Below are positions 44,940-56,600 of a DNA stretch of 64,000 nt, piece by piece. Positions within the stretch are counted from its first letter, which is position 1. Each line of letters opens with the position of its first letter. Under the pieces are notes generated by a model, which worked only from the letters and a program-made list of their open reading frames with translations, searched no databases and was not told the origin of the DNA. The stretch is from Kryptolebias marmoratus (taxonomy: Eukaryota; Chordata; Actinopteri; Cyprinodontiformes; Rivulidae). A program made the position numbers and the translations under genes. Location of the stretch: the NCBI RefSeq assembly GCF_001649575.2, contig NC_051443.1:3923399-3987398 (forward strand). The letters run 5' to 3'.

Positions 44940-46005
44940 TGAGCACCAGAAGAGGTGATCTGCGATCATGCAGGTTGACCAAGGATTTCTCATTGAATTC
45001 TCTTGGTCTCTCAGAGATCTCAGTTGGTCTCAGAGAGCACCGTTGGTTGCATGGTCAGCATTCCATGAGCTCTCAGTGGTCTCTGCAGGGAGGCATGATT
45101 GCTGTAGGTCTCTCAATAACTTTTAAGGTCAGTCCATGTTCTCTGTAGATCACCATAAAAATTGCAGAAAACTGGATTTTTGGGCCCTCAACAAGTGTTC
45201 AAGGATCTCTAGAGATTTTCCACAGAAGCAACTTTTTGGTGGGTGTTTGGAAACTGCTGAGAGATCTGTCCAATTATTGGCCACTCTACAGCTACAGATG
45301 CCCAGTGGTCTCAGTCCTTTCAAATGGATCCATAATCAACTAGTTCCTACGGTTTTCTGCAAGTATGAGCAAGCACTTGACCAAATCATGCTGTCACAAC
45401 ATACAGTTCTTCTATTTTTTTGGCTACATGCAAGCACAAATGTATGAATAGAAAGTTGAATAGGCCGACTAGACAGGTTGTCGAAATGTAATTTCTTTAT
45501 TGTATTTTGTCTTTGTAATGATGAAAGATGTCAACATTATAAAATGCTCTGTATGTGTTCTCTCCTGACAACATTTTGTGTTTTGGTTTTTCTCCAGACT
45601 CACACTTCTTGTCTGAACCTGATCTGTTGTAGTAATCTTGGCTGATTCAGCACAGAAGGGAATCACCACAATAATCTGAAGTGAGATGCTTGTTTCTTTC
45701 TGTCCTCTGAGAACAGGCGGTTGTAGAGCCGAGTGGTGAAACAAAGTTAATTTAAGTTACAAAAGTCAATATTTGGAAGTGGCCCAAATTTCCTGTGTGA
45801 AACTAATGTGAAATAGTATATTTTCTTAATTACCCAGCCTCTGTTATAGTAGTTATACGTGTGTTTCTGACTGAGAGTTTACCACAAAATTTAAAATATC
45901 ATTACCAAGACTGCAAAAAAAACTTTAGCAGCTTTATTTTTCATAAAGACACTGATAATACCAAGAATTTTTACTCTTCATGTGTTTTAAATCATTATTT
46001 CATCA
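44940..46005. other. Intergenic, unassigned
   Basis: 45000-45310 is rich in TCTCAGTGGTCTC-like phrases, perhaps a decayed minisatellite. No gene seen. Confidence 0.3.
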
Positions 46006-46010
46006 GGGCA

Positions 46011-47898
46011 TATTCCAGAATGTAGGTTTTCATGAAAACTCAGACGAAGTTAACTCTGAGTTCAGGGTAACTCTGAGTTTTCCATTTCAGAAATAGATGT
46101 ACATGAAACTCAGTCTATCACCATGGTAAAAGACTCTGTGAAGTGAACCTGCTCACTGGCAGGTTTACTGAAAGAAACTGGTTTCCTATTGACCTCCTCC
46201 CACTTGAAGCAGCTGTCTGACATGAGTTGTTCATTTTTCTTTATTTTTCAATCATCCTGATATCAAATTTGAATTACTTCATATAACTAAATGTCAGGAG
46301 AAGATTTCTCAATCTAGATTGGATTTGTTGTCACTCTCAGATAAGGGAACACTCTTCATCAGTTTCACTCCTTTATTTTAGCAACATTCCCCAACAGCAC
46401 ATATCCAATAAAACACAATTAGAACAAAGTCTGTTCTTCATGCTTAGCTAGGATTTGCAGAAATTATTTGCTGTGTAAATCATCTCCACAATCACCACAA
46501 AATACGGATTAAATAATTCACATTTTTAATTTATTTTTTATTCCCTAGTCTACAAATGCAGTGGTTTGAATGTAAAATGTTTTTCCAACAATGAATCATT
46601 AACACATCCTAACTGGTGTTTCAGTAAAAGATTTTCTGGGCCTACTTTCCTGTTTCTGTGGTCCAAATACAGACTTATCTTCTCTGAATTTTAATAGTCT
46701 TAAAGAGTTTATTAAAAACAATATAATTTTTATAACTCCAATGGTGGTAATACCAGAATAATTTTAAGAGAGATTATTTTGGTGTTCATGTGTCATGATC
46801 GGATGACACAGAAAAGAACCCAGAGCGCAGACTCATGGCAGGAGAAATAAACTAATTTATTAAAAAAAGAAAAACAAAACAAAAGCTGACGTGGCAGCAA
46901 AACAAACTAAAAACTAACATTGGCAGGACTGGGAACAAGCAGGACAGAAACAAACAACCAGTAACCAATGACAGCGAGGTATGGGAAAAGTGACCGGGTT
47001 TTTAACACAGAAGATAATGAGGTGAGTGGGAACAGGTGGAATGATTGCAAAGTCGGGACAGGTGTAGATGGGCGTGGCTGACAGATAAGTGAATGACTGA
47101 GGGAGAGTGAAAATGAACATGAGCATAGTCTAACCAAAACACAATAGAAACAAAACAAAAACCAAAGAACTAAAATCAAAATAAAACAAAAACAAAACCC
47201 AGGGGAAAAAAAGCAAAATCACCACAATTAGTGTTATGGTGGTTATTTCATAAATATCATACAGATATAAAACATCTGTCCAGATGCAGGTAGGGAAGTA
47301 AAATGTAGAATTCTTTACAAGCTCATAAATCAGTAGATCATTTAAAGCCTAAACTGCAGTAAAATCAAACTTGTTGTCACTGAACATCATTTGTTTTGTT
47401 TGTTTGTTTCATTTAAGCAGTTATTGTAAAACTATAAAATCAGTTTCTGGTTCTGAGATTCTCATTTTACACACACAGTTTCCAGAAAACAGATTTTTTT
47501 TCCAAATCAACATTTTGAGGAATCACTTTTTTAGGGCAATGTGACCAATTTCAATTATTTATTCATTTGACTATTCATCTAAATTCTAAAAACTATAATT
47601 AATAATAAAAACAGTCTACATGAAGTAAAGCTCTGGGACTAAAAAGTGGAGCTGTAATCAGGACGCCTCTGTTTAACCTCAGCATACTCAGCTTCCTGGT
47701 ATTCAGATCAGCCCAACTCAGTTTTTTTTCCTGTGGTTGCCATGGTGAATTGAGCTATCAGAGCTCCGTTATTGATCACTTTGTATTGTGCATGTGCACG
47801 CTCTTAAGTAAAACTAAAAGCTTCGCTCAGGATGAGTTAACTCAGAGTTTATGGATAAACTCAGGGTTTGTTAAACCTCCTTTCTAGGAATACTCCCA
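46011..47898. mobile_element. TIR DNA element with inserted solo LTR
   Basis: Left ATTCCAGAATGTAGG...AACTCTGAGTT and right AACTCAGAGTTTATGG...CCTTTCTAGGAATAC are inverse. The LTR at 46791 lies inside. Confidence 0.6.
46791..47226 (-). mobile_element. Solo LTR, same family as 44238 and 51657
   Basis: TGTCATGATCGGATGACACAG to ATCACCACA. Flanks TCATG and ATTAG do not match, so no target duplication. Confidence 0.8.
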
Positions 47899-47904
47899 TG
47901 GTAT

Positions 47905-49080
47905 CAAAAATGCTCACTAAAATGCTGACTAAACCATTTTTTAAACTTCTTTCTTTTTGTATCTCAACTTTTATAACAAAATTGGGGCAAGTTTGTCACA
48001 GTCGCTGTTTATATTTACTTTCATCACTAATGCCTTTTTGGTACTAAAAGCCTTCATTTTTCTTCTTCTGTCTCCTAATGTTATTATTATTATCATATAT
48101 TCATTATACCATATTGACTGGTTGAATAACTGGTCCCAGCACCCTGCAGCTGCACATGACAACAGCTTAATGAGGACAACTGAATGACAAGTGGGGAAAA
48201 CTTCAAACAGTCTGAAAATGCAGAAGCATGTAGTGCATATTTTACATGTTTTAATGCTTTATGCTTTTTGATGTCTGTATATGCATTTTATATAACCAGC
48301 TATTTTTTTCTTTTATCAAACCACGCACCATGTCTGTTTAAAATAGGCTCCTCAGTTGTTGGGTTTTTGATTCAGTCCTCTATACTATCATTGTTCTAAT
48401 TTTAGAGCAAAAATAAATGCTTTACTATAATAACTCCAAAAACATACAAATGTCTAGAGGCCTGCCCCCAGGAAATAACAGCTCTCTAGCTCTAAGTGTT
48501 AAACTTAAATACCTTTTACACCCAAACAATGATTTTAAGTTTTCTTTTTGCTATTGTTAGTAGTTAGAAAACTGTTCTGGCCATTTAGCTTTGAAACATA
48601 TATTGAAATTTTTTTTGGTTTTCAGTCAAAGAAACACACAATGAGTAGATTACCTGAAATTGAAGTGAGCATTTGCAACACATTCATCTTAGTTTATTAG
48701 CATAAATAATCAAAGATTGCAAGGCAAACAGAATTTCTGTTAGTTCATTTGAGTTTGATGTAAATAAGCAACAATTCGCTGTAAGAATTAAAAAAGGTAT
48801 TCTAACACTTCTGTGTAAAAGTTTAAAAGAAATAAAATTTAAATCTATTTTTTGTTGTTGTTGCTGTTTTACACAAAATACTAAAAGAAGTTGCTGAACT
48901 TTTTCACAGGTAATGACAGATGTTTCTTGGTAAAATTAAAAGTCTTTGTTCATTGCATATTACCTGCTGGGTTTATACACATGTAACTAAAACAAATATA
49001 CCACAGCATTTGTTTTTCTATTTTTAATTTTTAAATGTCATTAAGACACATAATTTATAATTCATTTTCCCCCTTTTTAT
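47905..49080. other. Intergenic AT-rich sequence, nothing recognised
   Basis: No coding or repeat signal that I can name. Confidence 0.4.
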
Positions 49081-49089
49081 TGCCCACTG

Positions 49090-49610
49090 CCAGTGGCAAA
49101 GGGTCGATAACATTTTTGCCTGTATCTGTGTACATTTGTTTGTCTGTTATGTTAGCAAAACATCTCTTGAATTGCCGGATGAATATTAATAAAACTTTCA
49201 GAAAGTAAAGACTGGATGTATATCGACAACTGATAACAGCAAAGCCAACTAATAGAACAAAATGGCTATAATTCAGTCAATTTGCCAAATTGTAGCAAAA
49301 ATTTAAATTGATTGTATCTAACAGTCATCCCTAACTTTTACTTTGAGAGCTAACTAATTGTGCAAGATTTGCTCTTAAAACTTTGCTATTAACTTTTTGA
49401 GTCAACCCTGTTTGTCTGTTAGCAAAATAGGACATGAACCACTTGACAATTTTTTATGAAACTCACAGAAAACAATCACTGGATGTACATGTACAACTCT
49501 AACTTTTTGGGTCAATCTATTTCAAGATAACTGCCACAGCTTATTATTAGCAAATACAAAAGTGGCTATAACTCATTCTCAGATGTTGAGCTAAAATTAA
49601 CTGTTGTGTT
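49090..49610 (+). repeat. R1 dispersed repeat, two partial copies
   Basis: GTTAGCAAAACATCTCTTGAA, GGATGTATATCGACAACTG, then a second module TTAGCAAAATAGGACATGAACC at 49418. Confidence 0.65.
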
Positions 49611-49619
49611 TTGCAGACC

Positions 49620-49790
49620 TCTGGCTTCTGAAAGCATTTTTGTGTTGTAATCTTTAAAATGAAAGTAGCACAAACAAATATTTTTGCTGCACGAACGTTT
49701 AACACCAATTTCGTTCTATTTAGGTAACATGAGGGGGCTGGTTGACCTTTTTGACTTTTAAACTTTCATTAATATTGTAACGCTTCCCTG
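49620..49790. repeat. Repeat module shared with 51165-51390
   Basis: ATTTTTGCTGCACGAACG, CACCAATTTCGTTC and GGGGGCTGGTTGACC recur at 51165-51330, suggesting one repeat array split by later insertions. Confidence 0.5.
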
Positions 49791-50025
49791 GTTATGCATT
49801 AGCTCACACAAAGGGCGACTCTCGTGGAAGCTTAACGGTTTTTATTAACTCGCTGTTGTCAGCCACAGCTACACCTTACAGACCCACATACACAACAAAA
49901 CCCAGAGGTCATTTTCCCTCCCTTTTCTTTCCCAGCCTCCCCTACCTCCTGTCATAAACTGTGCTAACCACAGAACATGATATAAGACTAACTGCAGAAC
50001 ATGCTACAATATCTTCAAAACAAAA

Positions 50026-51126
50026 ATTAAAAAAAGGTTAAAAAACAAAAACAACTGGACTTCTATTCTGTAGTTGAAGACGTTTCGCTTCTCATCCGAG
50101 GAGCTTTCTCAATTCAGAAATAGAGAGTGTGGAGTTGAGCTTTTAAAGCTGAGATGTGATGTAAGCTGGACTGCTTGCAAATTGTTCTCACTCTCCTAAC
50201 AATAGACGCTCGTTAGGGTCCTTGTTTGTCTGACTCACTGAGGGGCCACTCTGGTCACATGAGTGCAGGNNNNNNNNNNNNNNNNNNNNNNNNNNNNNNN
50301 NNNNNNNNNNNNNNNNNNNNNNNNNNNNNNNNNNNNNNNNNNNNNNNNNNNNNNNNNNNNNNNNNNNNNNNNNNNNNNNNNNNNNNNNNNNNNNNNNNNN
50401 NNNNNNNNNNNNNNNNNNNNNNNNNNNNNNNNNNNNNNNNNNNNNNNNNNNNNNNNNNNNNNNNNNNNNNNNNNNNNNNNNNNNNNNNNNNNNNNNNNNN
50501 NNNNNNNNNNNNNNNNNNNNNNNNNNNNNNNNNNNNNNNNNNNNNNNNNNNNNNNNNNNNNNNNNNNNNNNNNNNNNNNNNNNNNNAGAGTCTTGTTGGG
50601 TTTGAAATGTACTGGGATGTTGTGTTTGGAGAAAATCCTTCTGAGTTTCTCGGATACTCCAGCAACGTAAGGAATGACAATGTTCTTTCTTCTGTTCTTC
50701 TCCTGGTTCTGTTCCGTGGTGTGTTTAGTGGATTTCCTAGCTGACTTTACAAAAGCCCAATTGGGATACCCACATGTTTGGAGAGCTTTTTTGATGTGTT
50801 TCTGTTCCTTTTCCTTTCCTTCTGTCTTTGTGGGGACGTGTTCAGTCCTATGCTGTAGCGTTCTGATGACAGAGAGTTTGTGTTCCAGAGGGTGGTGAGA
50901 GTCAAACAGAAGGTACTGATATGGATTGGTTTCCTGTAGACTTCAATGTTGAGACTGTCCTCTCTTACCACGTGAACAAGGCAGTCCAAAAAAGGCAGCT
51001 TATTGTCGTAAGCATCTTCTCTGGTAAACTTCATGTTGTTGTCAACCGAGTTGATGTGCCTGGTGAAGGCTTCAACTACAACTTCTTTTACCATGGCCTG
51101 GATGACCGAGAATCTACACCAGCCTA
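50026..51126 (-). mobile_element. Penelope-like element with assembly gap, 13-bp target duplication
   Basis: Flanked by CTTCAAAACAAAA at 50013-50025 and 51127-51139. Minus frame reads AFTRHINSVDNNMKFTRE, KLPFLDCLVHV and IEVYRKP, the end of a Penelope-type reverse transcriptase. A GIY-YIG endonuclease, usual in this class, would fall in the N block 50270-50586. Left end carries GACGTTTCGCTTCTCATCC. Confidence 0.85.
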
Positions 51127-51656
51127 CTTCAAAACAAAAGCAGCACAAATCAGCAAAAACATAGCAGAGTTGAGTGACACCAATTTTGTTTGATTTCGTA
51201 AACGTGGGGGGGCTGGTAGACCTTTGATGACCTCTGGAAACTTTTATTAATATCTTTAAAATGATAGTGCCACAATGAAAATTTTTGCTGCGTAAACCAG
51301 CACAAATGTAGCACAAGCACTTCACACCAATTTCCAATGATTTGAAGAAGGTGGGGCGGCCGACTTCACTTAGGTTTTGCGGGCAGCTTTAGAGGCAAGC
51401 TACTTCCTAGGAGCTTTACCTCTGGTGGATTTACAGACAGTCTGTTTGGATTTATAAACAGACAGGACTTCAGGGTTCTTCACATTTAACACTTGTTGTT
51501 ATGGTTATGCATCATAACAAAATGTCCAAAAGTAAAAAGGTTTCAGTAAAAATCCTTCCAGCTGCATATCATCCAATACCTGGGGGAAAAAAACACCAAA
51601 AAAAGTGATTTACAAGTAGAAAAAAAAAGAGGAATAAAGCTTTCAAAAGCAATATC

Positions 51657-52085
51657 TGTCATGATCGGATGACACAGAAAAGAACCCAGAGCGCAGACTC
51701 ATGGCAAGAGAAATAAACTAATTTATTAAATAAGGAAAAACAAAACAAAAGCTGACGTGGCAGCAAAACAAATAAAGAACAAACTAAAAACTAACATGGA
51801 CAGGACCGGGAAACAAGCAGGACGGAAACACGTCCCNAGAGAAATGACCGGGTTTTAAAGACTGGGGATAACGAGGTGAGTGGGAACAGGTGGACTGATT
51901 GCTGAGTAGGGACAGGTGAAGATGGGCGTGTCTGACAGAGAAGTGAATGACTGGGGGAGAGTGAAAATGAACATGAACATGAACATGAGACAAAAACGAA
52001 AACTACAACCAAACAAAACAAAAACCAAAGAACTAAAATCAAAATGAAACAAAAACAAAACCTAGAAAAAAGCCAAATCACCACA
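51657..52085 (-). mobile_element. Solo LTR with 5-bp target duplication
   Basis: TGTCATGATCGG...ATCACCACA, flanked by ATATC at 51652-51656 and 52086-52090; one N at 51837. Confidence 0.88.
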
Positions 52086-52094
52086 ATATCTCAG

Positions 52095-53540
52095 AATGAA
52101 TGTAACAGAGCTACTCCAACCTGCAGCCACCTTGAGCGATGCATTTCTAGAAGAATTGCACAATCACACATGTAAGACACACACAAGTGTAGCAGCAGCC
52201 ATTTAAGCCCCCAGGGAGCAATTAGGAAATAGCTGTCTAGCTCAAGGATACCTCGACATAACATGTTTCCACTTGCCTTTTTGTGAAGTTTCAGTGGTTG
52301 CTCCTGAGCATAAATATGAGTAGGCAGACATTCATTTCTTGAATTGCTAACCATACAAGTTTTACAATTTGCATTACATTTTTTGTGGCAAAAGATAAGA
52401 TGTATGTTGCTTAATCTTCATTTTGTTGCGTTTTTGTGCACAAAGTTGTTGCCTTCTTTCTCCCTCCCTCAGGTCAATGTTGTGACTCATGAAAACTTTC
52501 TAAAAATTAAATAAGAAGTGGCGCATGCATAAATATTCAACCCTTTGCTAAAAGCCCCAACCATTACCTTCAAAAGCCACATAGTTAAATAAGATCCACC
52601 TGTGGGCACACTTAGATCGCAGACACAGGAAATGTTGAAGAAAATGTCCTGTTGTATGTCTCCCCTCTGTCTTTAATTTTCTGTTCTGTTCATGTCTAGT
52701 CTCTTTGCTCCATGCTGCTGACTGCTAATTTAGCTTGTAAGTTTAGTCTCACAAATGGACTTTTCAAATTTTTTAAACAGAAAATCTCCACTGCTGGACA
52801 CAGCAGGTTTTGCTGCAACTATTCCTGCAATAAGTAAGGTCTACAGTTAGGAGTGGCCGTAAAAATTAGCTAAAACCGTCTTGATGAGGCTGAATCATTT
52901 CTGCCCTGATGGGACACACCTGAGACTCTTCTGATCTCTGCTGACAGGCAAGATGATAAATCTACTGATGACCTATCCCACCCCATAACTGCAGTTGAGT
53001 AAAACACTGAAAATGAATCACCAAAAGCTATTTTAACTCCATTTAAAATAATCCAAATAGTTGAAAATCACACAGAACAAAACAATATACTGCAACTTAA
53101 GTAATTAGGTAATTTAGGGGAAATATTTTTTTGTTGGGCCACCATACCTGGGAGGTTTTCACTTGTGTGTATGAGAGGTTTTCAGTGGTATGTGTACAAG
53201 GTTTTAGTATAATATGTGAGAGGGTAAAGTTTTGTAGGTGTGTGTGTGAGCTAATTGTGAAAAATGTCCCAGGTGGCTCATCGTATATTTCTTCTCTTCG
53301 ATGCATTTCTGATACTTTGGAGGCGGCACAGTACTGTGGCTGCAGGATTGCAAACAAAATTCACAAAGACATCGAATGATGTCAAATAAAAAAAAAACAT
53401 AAATGATAATTTTTCATCCCTTCCAAAAAGCAGTACAACCAGCTTCTCCAACAATGAGCTTCTTGTGCAAACTTGCAGGAGGCTGGAAGAAAGATGAGCT
53501 TTAGGGGGAAAGCAGGCGGTTCTCCAGTGACATCAGGGAC
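52095..53540. other. BHMT upstream region, nothing recognised before the TATA box
   Basis: No exon of a BHMT2-like second copy and no strong repeat; (GTGTGT)-rich stretch near 53160-53250. Confidence 0.4.
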
Positions 53541-53547
53541 TCCGGAT

Positions 53548-53553
53548 TATAAA
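53548..53553 (+). promoter_or_regulatory. Putative BHMT TATA box
   Basis: TATAAA 75 bases before the ATG, predicting initiation near 53578 and a 5' UTR of about 50 bases that includes GAGAGGGGCGG. Confidence 0.5.
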
Positions 53554-53627
53554 TGCAGCAAAGGCGCCTTCAAGGAGCCCTTTCTGAACCGAGAGGGGCG
53601 GAAACACCAGGCACAGCTGCGGAGACT

Positions 53628-53651
53628 ATGGCACCAGCCGGAGCAAAGAGA
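53628..53651 (+). CDS. bhmt: BHMT exon 1 (24 coding bases)
   Basis: ATG then APAGAKR, donor AGA|GTAAGG. The context ACTATGG is a fair initiator, and the short basic N-terminus replaces the mammalian MPPVGGKKAKK. In-frame with exon 2. Confidence 0.85.
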
Positions 53652-56600
53652 GTAAGGACATAGGCTGGGAAGAGCTGCCGTAATGACTCCCATTTAGGCT
53701 TTTTATTTTCTTTTTTATCATTAACTTTTTTATTGTTATTTTTAGGGAGAGGGGTGTGTCACTTTCTCATAAAACAGAAATTAGACTAATGTTGTTCCAC
53801 TTTCATCCCGACTTTCTCAGAACATTTTGGAGCGCCTGGACGCAGGAGAGGTCGTCATCGGGGACGGAGGCTTTGTCATAGCCCTGGAGAAGAGAGGTTA
53901 TGTGAAAGCAGGACCGTGGACCCCTGAGGCTGCAGCTGAATACCCTGAAGCTGGTACTGATTTTTTTTTTTGTTTGTTTGTTTTCTTGTGTTGCTCTTAA
54001 GCTAGTAAAGCAGTCAGGTCATGTGCTGAAAATGGTACTGTGGTCTTGTTCCAGTGCGGCAGCTGCACAGGGAGTTCCTCAGGGCTGGATCTAATGTCAT
54101 GCAGACCTTCACTTTCTACGCCAGCGATGACAAACTGGAGAACAGGGGCAACACTCAGCGCTACACGGTGAGGAGGCTGCAGCTGCTCACACCTCTCATT
54201 AGGGCCACTCAAAAGAAAGAACACGGGGAGGGAGAGGTTTTGTTTTGTTTATTTCAGTTTTCAGATTAAAGTGTAAATACTGGTAGGAAAAAAATGTATA
54301 AGGGTTTTACAGTTTGTGTAGGGAAGGACCCAAGAATGCAGACCGACATCAGGAGCTCATAAAAGAACTTGAAGGGTACCTATTATGCAAAATTAACTTT
54401 TTGCATGTTTGTGTTCTTCCATTTTGGTATATACTGCTTCTAGAAACAGTCCAAGCGCAAAAAAAACCCAAAATGAAGGAAATTTTAATATCACGTCAGA
54501 AGGCTGGGAAAGGATCAATACATTACACTGGTTAACCTCAAGCTCCAACGCATGGAGAGAGTTTTCTTGGAAAAACACAGTTCGATATTTTGTAACTCCA
54601 GCTCAGAAAAAACATCAGGGCACTGGAGACACTTGTTGAAGACTCTGTGGGACAAGGGGGGCTAATCATTATCATGTTTTTGGGGACTTTCCGGTGATTA
54701 AAGTATTCTGGGAACAGTTATGTGATCACTTAAATTACATCTTTATGGAGAAATTCCAATGTAAATGTGAAACCTTGTATCTAGGAGACATGCCTTGTGA
54801 TAACTGGTCTCTGAAAGATAAAAAAAAACTGTTGTTCATCCTTCTGGCAGCAAGCAAAAAGACTATCACCTGAAAATGTCTTAAACCGGAGGCACCTACA
54901 ATCAAGGAATAGATCAAAGTCATACAGGGCACATTTGTCACGAGATATTAAGGATAAGATATCGAACATAACCCTGTTTAAATTCTGGCAAATTTAACTA
55001 AACTTAACTGTTTTTTTCTCCTGGCGCTGAAAGAAGGGGAGAGCGCTCTCTGCATGATACCCCCAATCCCCTCACTCTTATGGTTTATGCGTTGTTCGAC
55101 TATCGTTCAAAAACCCGGATTAGCAGAAATTTACTCCCTACTCGCAATGTTAAAGTGGAATTTATAACATGCACAGAATGTTTGTTACTGTAAGCTACGC
55201 TTTTCCGAATAAAACAAAATTTAAAATAAAATAAAAAAATACCCAGCCATTTTTTGTCAATAAGTAAATGTTTTCTGGTGTTTGCAAAATGACCTGTTTC
55301 AAAAACCTTGAGATTATTGCGTCACAATCCCTGTTACCAAGCCGAGCCCATCCCCTCACCTAACAACCCAAGTGGAGCTCCACCCGCTTCATTACAAGAA
55401 GACCATCACTTTTGTTCTGCTGGTTTCACTGCTTCACAATGTCTGCTTGAAAAGGAAAATGTTTTGTTGTTGGCTGCAATATAGAACATGTGTCTATATT
55501 GCGCCCTGTCCCGACCCACTACCAGTCTGGTTTTAAACACACTTATTACCACTCTCCTACTTGACAAATGTCGGTTCGGAACCGCTAAGTGTCCCTGTCC
55601 AAAAGTCAGAATCCTCAGAGTTTGAATTAATAACGATAAAAATATGCATCAGATCCACAGCGTTTAATCCTTCAGAGAGTTTTTATGTTTTGAGACGGGA
55701 CACTGAGTCGGGGTGCGTGGCCAACAGCAGCTTATCTGCATAATAGTGACGTAGCCCTAAAACCATTCATTCTAAAATGAGCTCAAAACAGGCAGAACTG
55801 ATCAGGTGAAATCTCAATATCTAAGAATGATTTTGTGTATTAAATGTAATGAACATGTTTTGTATAGCCCACAGACCTATCCTAACTTGTTCAAGGAAGC
55901 ATAATAGGTCCCCTTTAAAAAATGTAATAATCAAAAACAAAGGAGTTGACATGACAGTGAAGTGAAAGTTAAACCTTTTCCTTTGGAGTGCAGGGGCAGC
56001 AAATCAACGAGGCAGCTTGTGACCTCGCCAGGGAAGTGGCCAATGAGGGAGACGCTTTGGTGGCAGGAGGGGTGTCTCAGACTCCTTCTTTCCTCAGCGG
56101 TAAGAGTGAGGAAGACGTCAAGGCCCTCTTCAAGAAGCAGATTGACGTCTATGTCCAGAAAAACGTAGACTTCTTGATTGCAGAGGTGTGTAAGAAACAC
56201 AGACACAAACTTTTATCTCACATATAAAAGCTGTAGTTCAAATACTGAAAAACAGTTAAAGGTTGAAAAATGTTGAGGAGTGACATTTGTAGCTGGTTTG
56301 GTCAAACTTTGACGTGATTATGTTTATATTCTGCCTTTGATATCCTTTGATATCCTCTCTCTCCTTGTCACTTTCTTCAACTATTATAAACATAATTTTC
56401 TTTAAAGCAGATTTAAGTGTTTTTGGGAAACAGCTTCTTATCATAGTTAACCTGTTGCTACGTGGCTTATGATTTGTTCTCTCACAGTACTTTGAACATG
56501 TAGAAGAGGCTGAGTGGGCGGTCCAAGTTCTGAAGACCACTGGAAAGCCCGTGGCTGCAACGCTGTGCATCGGACCTGAGGGGGACCTGAATGGAGTCAG

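Noticed and set aside
41790..53540. A hidden BHMT2 copy or other host gene between DMGDH and BHMT
   Set aside because: No exon-like segment with homology or splice sites was found; all recognisable coding traces are from mobile elements.
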